DNA of 19,895 nucleotides from JBEKHI01 sp050012355 (GCA_050012355.1 JBEKHI010000116.1:1-19895), one strand, 5' to 3'. Positions 7,203-14,921 are shown, numbered from the stretch's first letter. Numbers and translations are program-made. Notes: generated by a model from the letters alone, not told the origin.

Positions 7203-8467
7203 GCGTTTTGCCCTGGTGCTGTGCCCGGTGCCCCGGGCACAGCCCGGGCGATCTTCAGGCCCCGCCAGGAAGGAAATACGAACGGCGCGAGGGTGGTGAC
7301 GAGCATCGCCGACCCGGTCAGGAGCAAAGCGGTGGCCAGGCCGGTTCCCTCGGTCAGCGCTCCGCCCAGCAGCGAGCCGAACGGGACCCCGATCCACGCG
7401 CTGGACCGGAACGCGCCCAGGACCCGGGCCTGCAACAGCGCGGGCACCCGTTCGTAGGCGACCGCCCCGATGATGGGATTCAGTGCCCCGGTCGCCAGGC
7501 CGGAGAGCACGCCGACCACCAGCACGGGCGGCAACGTACCCGAGATCGCCAGCGCGAAGAAGACCGGGCAGCCGCCGACCAAGAAGCCAATCGCGTACGT
7601 GCTGTACCGGGGCATCCGGTTACCGGCCCAGGTGCCGGCTAGTGCCCCGGCCACGAGGCCGATCGCGGAGGCGCCTCCGATGAGCCCGAGTCCCGACGCG
7701 TGATGCAGCCGTGAGTGCACCCAGACGGGGATGAATACCGAGCTGAGCGCCTGGTCGAGCAGGTTCGTGACCGCGATCATGAGCGCGATCCCCGCTAGCA
7801 GCCGGTCGGTCCACAGGAATCGCAGGCCCTCACCCACCTGGGACCAGTACCGGCGGACGGTGAGCGCCGCCTTTTCCGCTGGACCGGCGATTGCCGCTAG
7901 CGGGATCAGCGAGACGATGAGCACCGCCGCGACGGCGAACGTCACGCCGTCGATCAAGATGACGGTGGGTGCGCCGGCCACCGCGATCAGCGCGCCGGCC
8001 AATGGCAGACCCGCCAGCATGCCTCCGCGCTGCGCGACCGAGTTCAGGCCCGCCGCCCGCTCGTTCGGCACGGCACCGAATGCCGCGGTGCGCGGGACGA
8101 GGGGCGACGTGGCGTTGTCGGCGGTGCCGCGGGCGGCGCCCGCGACCGCCACCAGCGCGAGCAGCGAGCCGATCGAGAGCGCGCCCAGCGCGTACAGCGC
8201 CGGGATGGCGGAGACGAACACCGCGGCGACCGCGTTTCCCGCGACGCAGGACCGGCGGAGCCCGAAGCGATCCACGAGCGGGCCCGCGAACGCCTGCAGG
8301 ACCACATACGGAGTCATCTCCGCGAAGCCGGCGACTCCGGTCAGCACCGGGCTTCCGGTCTTCACGAGCACGAGCCAGGGGATGGCGATGCCCGACATCG
8401 CGGTGCCCAGCTGCGAGATGCCGTACGCCAGGATGAGCCCGTAGAGCGGGGCCTTCCGAGTGGTCAT
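7199..8467 (-). CDS. MFS transporter (drug-exporter type)
   Basis: A 422-residue membrane protein with about twelve hydrophobic helices, an N-terminal GTAMSGIAIPWLVL segment and a cytoplasmic loop motif VDRFGLRRS between helices 2 and 3, typical of major facilitator exporters. It probably pumps a small molecule out of the cell; the substrate cannot be read. The ATG overlaps the stop of the ArsR-like regulator (ATGA), so the regulator is translated first and its ligand is probably the exporter's substrate or a related compound. A hydrophilic tail of about 20 residues follows the last helix. The stop TAG shares bases with the stop of the convergent phosphatase. Confidence 0.88.
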   Translation of the reverse strand: MTTRKAPLYGLILAYGISQLGTAMSGIAIPWLVLVKTGSPVLTGVAGFAEMTPYVVLQAFAGPLVDRFGLRRSCVAGNAVAAVFVSAIPALYALGALSIGSLLALVAVAGAARGTADNATSPLVPRTAAFGAVPNERAAGLNSVAQRGGMLAGLPLAGALIAVAGAPTVILIDGVTFAVAAVLIVSLIPLAAIAGPAEKAALTVRRYWSQVGEGLRFLWTDRLLAGIALMIAVTNLLDQALSSVFIPVWVHSRLHHASGLGLIGGASAIGLVAGALAGTWAGNRMPRYSTYAIGFLVGGCPVFFALAISGTLPPVLVVGVLSGLATGALNPIIGAVAYERVPALLQARVLGAFRSSAWIGVPFGSLLGGALTEGTGLATALLLTGSAMLVTTLAPFVFPSWRGLKIARAVPGAPGTAPGQNA

Positions 8468-9069
8468 GGCTGCTCTTCGTCGGGGAGCAACTGGAACTGG
8501 AAATAGGCGCGCACGGTTCCCGGGCGCGGATCGGGATCGCCAGGTTCGCGACGGTACCGGTTGGCGAGCTCGCTGATCTTCGTCCCGAGTTCCCTGGCCT
8601 CCTCGGTAGTGAGGCGGAGCGGCCAGTCGTTCAGCTTCCAGGGCGCCGTCGCTATCTCGTCCGGGGCCGACGTGAATATGTCGATGCCGGTCAGGATGCG
8701 GCGATGGATGTCTTCGGCGACGGTGCGCAGGTAGCGGCTGGTCGCTTCGATATCCGGGGTCTCCGACGTGCGGACCGTGAAGCCCGTTCCGCGGTGGACC
8801 GCTCGCCAGAACCGGTCGCGGCCGTTGCCGCGTCCGGCGTCCTCGGTGATGAGCCCGTTGTCGGCAAGCACTCGCAGGTGGTAGCTGGTGACGCCGCTGG
8901 AGCGCCCGATCCGGGCCGCGAGGCTGGTAGCCGTGGCTGGCCCGTCGTCCTGCAGGAGCTCGAGCAGCCGCAGCCTGATCGGGTGCGTCAAGCCCTTGAG
9001 CGTCTCAGGGGTCAGGATGAGGTCACGGCTGGGATCGATCCACTCGGGAAAGCCGCCGTCTGGTTCCAT
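8464..9069 (-). CDS. ArsR-like winged-helix regulator of the adjacent exporter
   Basis: A 201-residue DNA-binding protein. Residues 20-90 form an ArsR/HTH_20-type winged helix (LTHPIRLRLLELL, then SSGVTSYHLRVLADNGLI as the recognition helix region). The remaining 110 residues are a helical C-terminal part of the kind that binds ligand or dimerises in this family; no metal-binding Cys pair is seen. ATG 9069 is chosen although the frame is open far upstream, because a promoter ends seven bases before it and the upstream peptide has no family resemblance. It is coupled to the MFS gene by ATGA and probably represses both through the TTTGCAAA boxes in its own promoter. Confidence 0.85.
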   Translation of the reverse strand: MEPDGGFPEWIDPSRDLILTPETLKGLTHPIRLRLLELLQDDGPATATSLAARIGRSSGVTSYHLRVLADNGLITEDAGRGNGRDRFWRAVHRGTGFTVRTSETPDIEATSRYLRTVAEDIHRRILTGIDIFTSAPDEIATAPWKLNDWPLRLTTEEARELGTKISELANRYRREPGDPDPRPGTVRAYFQFQLLPDEEQP

Positions 9070-9076
9070 GGACCCG

Positions 9077-9107
9077 ATTCTACGTTTGCAAAGAAAATTT
9101 TGCAAAA
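9077..9107 (-). promoter_or_regulatory. Leaderless promoter with twin TTTGCAAA operators
   Basis: On the minus strand, TTGCAA (9100-9105) and TAGAAT (9077-9082) are separated by exactly 17 bases. The -10 box ends seven bases before ATG 9069, so the mRNA probably starts at or very near the start codon. Two 8-bp palindromes TTTGCAAA lie at 9085-9092 and 9099-9106 with a 14-bp period, one over the -35 and one in the spacer, fitting repression by the encoded regulator. Confidence 0.65.
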
Positions 9108-9229
9108 AAAATTGGGCGATTACCCACGTACGGCGATAACAGCAAGAAGCGCTGAATGCTCCCGCGCGCCGCACCGTGCACCATCCCCCCGCGGCGCCCG
9201 TGCTCATCCACAGTGCGGCTGGCCTAAAT

Positions 9230-9243
9230 CCCGCCGATGCGGG
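9230..9243 (-). terminator. Possible terminator of the alpha/beta hydrolase gene
   Basis: CCCGC-ATCG-GCGGG on the minus strand starts four bases after the hydrolase stop codon and is followed by ATTTAG. The stem is only five base pairs and the tail short, so this is a weak candidate. Confidence 0.35.
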
Positions 9244-9247
9244 CAGG

Positions 9248-10258
9248 TCATTGTGCCTCGGTGTCCTGGGCTTGCCGATCAGCCAGTTGATGGGCCTCGA
9301 GCCAGCTGGCGACGGCAGCGTAGGCATGGTCCCGCGGCTCAGGCAGGGACAGGAACACGTCGTGGCGTGCGTCCTGAATCGGCACCACGGTTGTCTCACC
9401 GCCGAGGCAGCCAGCCCACCGGGCGATGTGCGAGACATCGACTACCGTGTCGGATCGGTCGCTCAGGGGCGAGTAGTCGCGGGAGAGGTCGGAGCGGGTG
9501 GAGCGGAGCACCAATGACGGGACGCCGACGTCCAGCCCGCGGTGCAGCCGTGCCTGCCCGCGCCGTATCGCGTTGAGCCAGCCGAAGGTCACGGGGAAGC
9601 CCGCCAGCGGCTTCAGTGCGAGATCGAAGTCCCATTCTCCGGTGCCGCTGACATGCAGCGTTCGGCCGTATACGCCCGGAGGCAGCTTCAGTTCGCGGAA
9701 CGGCTGTACCTTCGCCAGCACGCGCAACGCCTGGGTCAAGGCTCCGCGGTTGACCGGTTTGCCTTGCAGGTCGAGCCACGGGCTGTTCAGCACGAGCCCG
9801 GTGACTGGCGGCAGCTGGCCCGCCGCTCGTCGGCGGTCCAGCCACAACGGCAGGATCAGCCCGCCAGTCGAGTGGGCGACCAGTATGACCGGTAGGCCCG
9901 GATGTTCACCGGTCACCACCGCCAGCGCGCCGTCGAGTTCCTGGTCGTACAGCGCGAGGTCCGATACGTAGTGCGCGGTCTGGCCCGGACGTCGCGCTCG
10001 GCCCGATTTGCGCACATCGAGGGCGTAGAACGCCAGGCCGCGTTCGGTGAAGAAGTCAGCGAGTGCCGTCTGGAAGAAGTAGTCAGAGAAGCCGTGTACG
10101 TAAAGAACCACGCCGCTGATCGCCTGCTGCTGGCGGGGTTCGCGCCGCACCAGCACGGCCGCGATCGAGCCTTCGCCATCCGGATCGGTGCCCAGTTCGA
10201 GTACGTGCTGGCTGTAGCCTTCGCCGAGGTGGTCCGGCTGCCATCTGGGATTATTCAT
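9248..10258 (-). CDS. Alpha/beta hydrolase (monoacylglycerol lipase/lysophospholipase-like)
   Basis: A 336-residue cytoplasmic alpha/beta hydrolase. The oxyanion region YVHGFSDY is at 53-60, the nucleophile elbow AHSTGG places Ser130, and the C-terminal catalytic His is His299 in DARHDVF. The acid is probably Asp270 or Asp274. LDVRKSGRARRPGQ at 80-93 resembles the corresponding loop of monoglyceride lipase-like proteins. It probably cleaves an ester of a fatty acid or similar. ATG 10258 is preferred to the longer open frame, whose upstream part overlaps a decayed gene on the other strand and has no family resemblance. The ribosome site is weak. A perfect tandem 15-bp repeat lies 18-47 bases upstream of the start. 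Confidence 0.87.
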   Translation of the reverse strand: MNNPRWQPDHLGEGYSQHVLELGTDPDGEGSIAAVLVRREPRQQQAISGVVLYVHGFSDYFFQTALADFFTERGLAFYALDVRKSGRARRPGQTAHYVSDLALYDQELDGALAVVTGEHPGLPVILVAHSTGGLILPLWLDRRRAAGQLPPVTGLVLNSPWLDLQGKPVNRGALTQALRVLAKVQPFRELKLPPGVYGRTLHVSGTGEWDFDLALKPLAGFPVTFGWLNAIRRGQARLHRGLDVGVPSLVLRSTRSDLSRDYSPLSDRSDTVVDVSHIARWAGCLGGETTVVPIQDARHDVFLSLPEPRDHAYAAVASWLEAHQLADRQAQDTEAQ

Positions 10259-10275
10259 GTAGGTAAGTGTTCCCG

Positions 10276-10305
10276 ATTTCGTTGGGGGATATTTCGTTGG
10301 GGGAT
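10276..10305. repeat. Perfect tandem duplication of a 15-bp unit
   Basis: ATTTCGTTGGGGGAT occurs twice head to tail without a mismatch. It lies just upstream of the minus-strand alpha/beta hydrolase start, where a tandem operator or a slippage product would be placed. On that strand the unit reads ATCCCCCAACGAAAT. Confidence 0.9.
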
Positions 10306-10320
10306 AGGCGGGGCCGACGG

Positions 10321-10499
10321 TGGCCGGAGTTCCCCCGCGACGTACTGGACGCGATGGAGCCGGACGGGGACTTCGGGCGACGCCACCTGCTGAATCCAGT
10401 CTGGCCGAGCCTGCCCTCGACCCCGCGATCGCGGGCCACGACACCGAGGCCTATGTCCATCTGCCGAACTTCCTCGTCGTCGCTGCCCGGCGGACGTAG
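10321..10499 (+). pseudogene. Remnant of a class I SAM-dependent methyltransferase
   Basis: Two short coding-like pieces in different frames. From 10321, WPEFPRDVLDAMEPDGDF continuing to GRRHLLNPV resembles the N-terminus of actinobacterial methyltransferases, just before the SAM-binding glycine motif. From 10401 a second frame reads ALDPAIAGHDTEAYVHLPNF and ends VVAARRT with a TAG at 10497-10499, like the C-terminus of the same kind of enzyme. The catalytic core of perhaps 200 residues is absent, consistent with a large internal deletion joining near 10399-10402. Family assignment rests on my recall of the N-terminal motif and is moderate. A GTG at 10267 is in frame with the first piece. Confidence 0.45.
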
Positions 10500-10619
10500 G
10501 TGGCGGGTAGTCGCGAGCCAGGACACATCATGAGTTTGCGGCGTGTCGTTGCGGCCGGCCGGTTTTGTGCGGTATCACCCGGTTGCGCCGACCCTCGTCA
10601 CTGCCCATGCATTCGAATA
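10500..10619. other. Intergenic stretch without recognisable gene
   Basis: This lies between the methyltransferase remnant and the long hairpin. I see no convincing reading frame, promoter or RNA gene. Together with 10680-10848 it makes up most of the non-coding space between the alpha/beta hydrolase start and the aminotransferase remnant. Confidence 0.5.
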
Positions 10620-10679
10620 ATTATGGTTGGTGTGGCGCTACCCAGAAAAGAGTATGGGTAGCGCCACACCAACCATAAT
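10620..10679. repeat. Long perfect inverted repeat (25-bp arms, 10-nt loop)
   Basis: The left arm at 10620-10644 (starting ATTATGGTTGGTG) is exactly complementary to 10655-10679, around the loop GAAAAGAGTA. There is no T-tract on either side and no gene ends just before it, so a simple terminator is unlikely. It lies between two genes damaged by deletion. It could be a miniature mobile element, a structured RNA or a strong regulatory cruciform. Confidence 0.9.
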
Positions 10680-10848
10680 CACCGGGCACGACAGCAGGGC
10701 GAGATGGCCCGGATGTCCGATTCGCGAACCCTCCGTGAGCCTGCCGGTGTTGCGGCCAGCCCCCGGAAGCGGCCAGATGCTGTCAGCCGCAGCTCGCCGC
10801 TAACTGACGGCGCCTAGCCCTCATTCCCTGGATGACAGAATCAGGTCT

Positions 10849-11926
10849 GTGGACGCTGCCCTGCTGGAGGCCTTCGGCCTCGATCCTGACATTCTCCACC
10901 TCAACCACGGCGCATTCGGTGTAGCGCCAGTCGTCGTGCGCCAGGCCGCCGCCACGTGGCGCGACCGTGCGGAACGTAATCCGCATCGCTTCAACCGAGT
11001 CGAAGTCGCTGGGCTGGTAGCAGCGGCGCGAGAGCACGTGGCCGGATTCCTCGGCGTCGACCCATCCTGCGCGGCATGGGTACGCAACGTTTCCGAAGGG
11101 ATGTCCGCTCGTTGAGGCGGTCTATCCGGTTGGTGCTGATGATGGCGTGATCGTGTCCGCGTATGCCGCCGCGTGCTCGGCGCGTACGCGGCTGGTCGTG
11201 ATCGACCGGATCACCTCACCAACCGCCACCGTCGTCCCGGTCGCGGCAGTGGTCGCGGCTATCGCCGAAGTGGGGACATCGGTGCTTGTCGATGCGGCCC
11301 ACGCGCCTGGCCAGCTTCAAGACGACATCGCGGCATTCGGTGCTGACCACTGGGTCGGCAATCTGCACAAGTGGGCGTACACCCCTCGCGGTAGCGCCAT
11401 TCTGTGGAGCCGGCCAGGTGCCGACGTGACACCGACCGTACTCAGCTGGCAGCTGGAGGATGGGTACGCCCCGTCGTTCGATTATCCCGGCACCACGGAC
11501 TACGCCGGCTGGCTGGCAGCTCCGGACGGCTTGGCGTACTGGGAGACTCTAGGCGGCTGGGAAGCCGTAGCTCAGCTCGCCGGCCTGGCGACCGAAGGCC
11601 AGGAGAGGGTGGCCGAGGTCCTTGGCGTAACGCTTGAGCGGTTGCCAGCCGCACCCGCGCCAACCATGCGGCTAGTGCCGTTGCCCGACGGTGTCCTCAC
11701 CTCTCAAGACCAGGTCGACCCTTTGTATGAAGCCCTGTCGCAGCAGCGTGTCGAGGTCGCGCCGGTCTGCTTCGACGGAGTCGGCTACCTGCGCATCGCG
11801 GCGGCGCCATACAACACCTCAGACGATTACGATCGCCTAGCCTACGCCGTCCGTGAACTCCTATACGTCGCCGCCGGTTACGATTGCTCGCCCGCTGAGT
11901 CAACCACTGGAACTCATTCGCCATAG
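10849..11926 (+). pseudogene. Class V aminotransferase (isopenicillin-N-epimerase-like), internal deletion
   Basis: A PLP-dependent aminotransferase/epimerase homologue broken in two frames. The first piece, from GTG 10849, reads LHLNHGAFGVAP and continues to VRNVSEGMSAR before TGA at 11113-11115. The second frame is recognisable from about 11112 (VEAVYPVGADDG) and runs to TAG 11924-11926, with the family's VLVDAAHAPG segment (PLP Asp), the PLP-lysine context WVGNLHKWAYTPRG and the usual C-terminal domain. The segment normally between these, which carries part of the cofactor and substrate site, is missing (about 35 codons by my recollection of the family) and the junction shifts frame. The product is therefore probably inactive. 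The piece from 11147 could in theory be translated alone, but it lacks an essential half-site. The CocE-like gene starts 10 bp downstream. Confidence 0.75.
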
Positions 11927-11936
11927 TGTCTCTGGC

Positions 11937-13754
11937 GTGACTGAAGACTTGCAGCCGCCCACCTCGCTGGAGGCTTCCGCCCGAGCACTGGGCGCGGACA
12001 CCGAGTGGTATCGCTCTGACTACCTGATGATCCGAATGCGCGACGGGGTGCGGCTGGCCACTGTGGTGATTCGCCCGAAGGCAGCCGGGGCGTATCCGGT
12101 TTTGCTGGTCCGCACTCCGTACCCGGCCACGTCCCTGGACAATTTCGGCGGCCTCGCTAAAGCCTTGTTCGAGAAGGACTATGCGGTCATCGTCCAGAAC
12201 GAGCGCGGCAGCCAGTGGTCAGAAGGTGACTTCGGGGTCCTTACGAAGACGACCTCGGACGGCCTGGACACCCTGGACTGGATTGTGCAGCAGAACTGGT
12301 CGAATGGACGGGTCGGCATGTACGGCTGCTCCTCGACCGCTGAGAACCAGCTTAAGCTCGCCGCGATCGGGCACCCCGCGCTGCGCGCCTGCGTGCCGAT
12401 GAGTTCGGGGGCTGGTATCGGCGACATCCCCGGTACCGAGGGTTCACGGGGCCTGTTCTACCGCGGCGGGGTGCCAATGCTGGCGGGCTGGGCCCGGTGG
12501 CACGCGCGCAACGGCATCCGGACCCGACCTAAGCTCCCCGAGGTTGCCGATGAAACCGAGCTCGCGCGGATCATGAGGCGTTACTCGGCCAGCGTGACCG
12601 ACTCCCGCGATCCCGAGTACGCGAAGGCCCTCACGGTATCGACCCGGCAGGCGCCGAGCAGCGAGGTGTTGCGCCGGATAGGCACGCCGCTGACCGCGTT
12701 CGAGCAATTCATCGCCAGTCCCACCGACCCAGCCTGGGACGACGTCGCCCTGATCGACGCCAGTCACACGGGAGCAACGCCGTCCATCAACATCAATGGG
12801 TGGATGGACATCGGGACTTACGAGACCATCAAGCTGTTCGAATTCCAGCAGCACCACCCTGACCAGTACCTGGTCATGGCCCCGACCGGACATTGTCAGA
12901 TGACGCGGACGTCCAAGGACGCGAAACTCGGTGACCGCCCGATGGGCGACACTAGCTTCCCTTACGACGAGATTTTCGAGGCCTGGTTCGACCACTGGTT
13001 GCGCGATCAGCGCGCTGACTGGAAGCCCATGCCGAAGGTCCAGGTGTTCCTCATGGGTGCGGATACCTGGCTGGCGGGGGAGCGATGGCCACTGCCGGAG
13101 ACCGCCGAGCGGTCGCTGTACCTCAGCAGCGGCAGCGGTGCCGCCACGTTGTGGGGTGATGGCGTGCTCCTCCATGACCCAGGAGCACCGGGCACGGATG
13201 CATTCCGCTCTGACCCACATAACCCCGTGCCTTCGCCCGGCGGCGACCTAGGCGGCAGCGCCCCGGTGTGCGCCGATCAGCGGCCGATCGAGTGCCGGGC
13301 CGACGTGCTCGTTTACACCACGTCCGTGCTGGATCAGGCTGTCTCCATCGTCGGCGACGTTAGTGCCGAGCTGCACGTATCGGCTGACGTGCCAGACGCC
13401 GATGTCTTCGTCAAGCTCGTCGACGTGTACCCGGACGGCACCGCCTACAACCTCGCGGAGACCTCGCTGCGGCTTCGCTACCGCGACGGCGTCGCGACCC
13501 CAGCAAGCCTGCTCCCAGGGGAGGTCTACCGGGTTGAGCTGCGGGGGATCACCACGGCGAACTACTTCCCGGCTGGCCATCAGATCCGGATCGAGATCGC
13601 CGGATCGAGCTTCCCCAACGCCGACAGGAACTGGCATGTCGGCGGCCGCAACGATCTCGCAACCGACGGCCCGGTTGCGAATCTGACGATCCACCACGGC
13701 CACGATCATCCGTCACGGATCCTGGTGCGTGAGTACCTTGGCCCCGTGGGCTAG
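11937..13754 (+). CDS. CocE/NonD-family alpha/beta hydrolase (X-Pro dipeptidyl-peptidase-like)
   Basis: A 605-residue serine hydrolase. The N-terminal alpha/beta domain contains RMRDGVRLATVVIRP, the nucleophile motif GMYGCSS (Ser132), the acid in NGWMD (Asp291) and the His in PTGHCQM (His319). This matches the Ser/Asp/His layout of cocaine esterase and X-Pro dipeptidyl peptidases. A C-terminal jelly-roll domain (about 440-605; VSAELHVSADVPDADVFVKL, then AGHQIRIEIAGSSFP) is the usual partner. It likely cleaves an ester, amide or acyl bond; the substrate is unknown. No signal peptide is seen. GTG 11937 gives the conventional N-terminus; an ATG at 11853 would overlap the aminotransferase remnant. 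Ribosome binding at 11937 is weak, so the start is uncertain. Confidence 0.85.
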   Translation: MTEDLQPPTSLEASARALGADTEWYRSDYLMIRMRDGVRLATVVIRPKAAGAYPVLLVRTPYPATSLDNFGGLAKALFEKDYAVIVQNERGSQWSEGDFGVLTKTTSDGLDTLDWIVQQNWSNGRVGMYGCSSTAENQLKLAAIGHPALRACVPMSSGAGIGDIPGTEGSRGLFYRGGVPMLAGWARWHARNGIRTRPKLPEVADETELARIMRRYSASVTDSRDPEYAKALTVSTRQAPSSEVLRRIGTPLTAFEQFIASPTDPAWDDVALIDASHTGATPSININGWMDIGTYETIKLFEFQQHHPDQYLVMAPTGHCQMTRTSKDAKLGDRPMGDTSFPYDEIFEAWFDHWLRDQRADWKPMPKVQVFLMGADTWLAGERWPLPETAERSLYLSSGSGAATLWGDGVLLHDPGAPGTDAFRSDPHNPVPSPGGDLGGSAPVCADQRPIECRADVLVYTTSVLDQAVSIVGDVSAELHVSADVPDADVFVKLVDVYPDGTAYNLAETSLRLRYRDGVATPASLLPGEVYRVELRGITTANYFPAGHQIRIEIAGSSFPNADRNWHVGGRNDLATDGPVANLTIHHGHDHPSRILVREYLGPVG

Positions 13755-13761
13755 GGGAGCG

Positions 13762-13795
13762 GGTGCCCGGATTGTTCCTAGTCTCCCCGGGCACC
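13762..13795. terminator. Possible bidirectional terminator between convergent genes
   Basis: GGTGCCCGG (13762-13770) pairs perfectly with CCGGGCACC (13787-13795) over a 16-nt loop, between the convergent CocE-like and VOC genes. There is no T-tract, and an alternative pairing of GGGGAG with CTCCCC is possible. Confidence 0.4.
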
Positions 13796-13832
13796 ACGTC
13801 GCCCAGCGGCGGATGGGATCCTCTCTCCGCGC

Positions 13833-14207
13833 TTACAGTGGCTGACTCAGCCGCAGGTGATTGCCACTGGGGTCGCGGACGGCGGCGTCGCGGACGCCGT
13901 AGGGCTGGTCGATGGGTTCCTGGAGGATCTCCGTCCCGGCGGCGCGCAGTGACTCGAAGGTCTTGTCCAGGTCGTCGACTTGAATGAAGACCGCTAGGTC
14001 GCCCTTGGCGACGATCTCCCGCATAGTCTGCCGGTCGGCCGGGGGTATGTGGTGGTCCACAGCGGCCAGCAGCAGGTCGTGGGTGTCACCTGGGGCATGG
14101 ATGGTGAGCCAGCGCATCTCCGGGCCCATCGGGACGTCGTCGCGGACCTCGAAGCCGAGCCACTGAGTATAGAAGGCAAGTGCCGCATCCAGGTCGGTGC
14201 AGTACAC
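13833..14207 (-). CDS. VOC/glyoxalase-bleomycin-resistance-like protein, start disrupted
   Basis: At least 124 residues of a vicinal-oxygen-chelate protein: VYCTDLDAALAFYTQWLGFEV at the start, IQVDDLDKTFESLRAAG in the second module, and VRDPSGNHLRLSQ at the end, where the usual metal-ligand Glu is Arg. The first in-frame start is GTG 14207, but the frame reads ITHTPVYCTD just upstream, which is the expected first strand. An ATG at 14233, with a GTAGGG site before it, is one base out of frame. One base added after ATGGC would restore the protein. Either the gene is frameshifted, starts at a rare ATT or at the GTG without its first strand, or the read has an error. It follows an AraC-like regulator, a common pairing. 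Confidence 0.7.
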   Translation of the reverse strand: MYCTDLDAALAFYTQWLGFEVRDDVPMGPEMRWLTIHAPGDTHDLLLAAVDHHIPPADRQTMREIVAKGDLAVFIQVDDLDKTFESLRAAGTEILQEPIDQPYGVRDAAVRDPSGNHLRLSQPL

Positions 14208-14243
14208 GGGCGTGTGTGTAATGGAAGTGCCATGTCAGCGACC

Positions 14244-14681
14244 CTACGCGTGGCTGGCTGAGAAGGCTTCTCCGATCCTGCACGGCTCCGCGATCCACCC
14301 GGGGCGTGCCCAGGCCCGTGTCATGCATGGCGGGACCGGCACGAGTCGTGAGTGGTCTCGGGCCTTGTAGGTGGATGGAGATTCGCCGACGAGACGCGAG
14401 AACGTCGAGCTGAACGAACCGAGTGAAGTGAACCCCACGGCCATGCACACGTCGGTTACCGATATGCCGCCTCTGCGCAGCAGTGCCATAGCTCGTTCCA
14501 CGCGCCTGGCCTGCAAGTAGCCGTACGGTGTCTCGCCGTAGGCCTCACGGAACCGGCGGGAGAACAAGGATGGCGACATTAGCGCGGCGCGTGCCATCGC
14601 CGCGACGTCCAGTGGCCGCGCGTACTCGCGGTCCAGCAAGTCCCGGGCTCGGCGCAAGTGAGCGAGTTCGGCGACCTCCAT
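14244..14681 (-). CDS. Short AraC-family transcriptional regulator
   Basis: A 145-residue protein consisting almost only of the two-helix-turn-helix AraC DNA-binding domain (about residues 5-110). First HTH: RPLDVAAMARAALMSPSLFS, then FREAYGETPYGYLQARRVERA. Second HTH: ISVTDVCMAVGFTSLGSFSS, then the signature FSRLVGESPSTYK. There is no ligand-binding domain. The C-terminal 35 residues are Arg/Pro-rich and unlike the family. ATG 14681 is preferred to TTG 14696. The gene runs directly into the VOC gene with an 11-13 bp gap, so it probably controls itself and that gene. Confidence 0.85.
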   Translation of the reverse strand: MEVAELAHLRRARDLLDREYARPLDVAAMARAALMSPSLFSRRFREAYGETPYGYLQARRVERAMALLRRGGISVTDVCMAVGFTSLGSFSSTFSRLVGESPSTYKARDHSRLVPVPPCMTRAWARPGWIAEPCRIGEAFSASHA

Positions 14682-14704
14682 ACGCCGACCGTACAACTGA
14701 ATTC

Positions 14705-14725
14705 GTTCGACTGCTAGTTCGACTG
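14705..14725. repeat. Direct repeat GTTCGACTG, 12-bp period
   Basis: Two copies at 14705-14713 and 14717-14725, about 24 bases upstream of the AraC-like start. AraC-type regulators typically bind direct repeats, so this could be its operator, although the period is closer to one helical turn than the usual two. Confidence 0.4.
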
Positions 14726-14921
14726 GTGCTTAAGTCTGCCGCGTCGCGGGGGAGCAGCGCCATCCAGAAGGACGCCATCCTGTACCGCGTATGCCTTGTC
14801 CGGCCACATCAGCTCGGCCGCCAGATGCCTGGGGCCCGGCTATGGCGTTGACAGTTATCAATTTCATTTAACGGAAATGGCCAGGCGATCTCATCGTAAC
14901 GAGAATGGCCGCAGATCTGCG

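Noticed and set aside
5259..7397. A 712-codon open frame on the minus strand
   Set aside because: It lies opposite the well-supported phosphatase, has no recognisable domain and shows the Arg/Gly/Val-rich composition of antisense frames in high-GC DNA.
10620..10679. Reading the long hairpin as an ordinary intrinsic terminator
   Set aside because: No intact gene ends before it on either strand, and there is no T-tract after either arm.
10690..10745. Minus-strand sequence resembling a tRNA T-arm (GGGTTCGCGAATC)
   Set aside because: The loop is the wrong length and no acceptor or anticodon stem can be formed around it.
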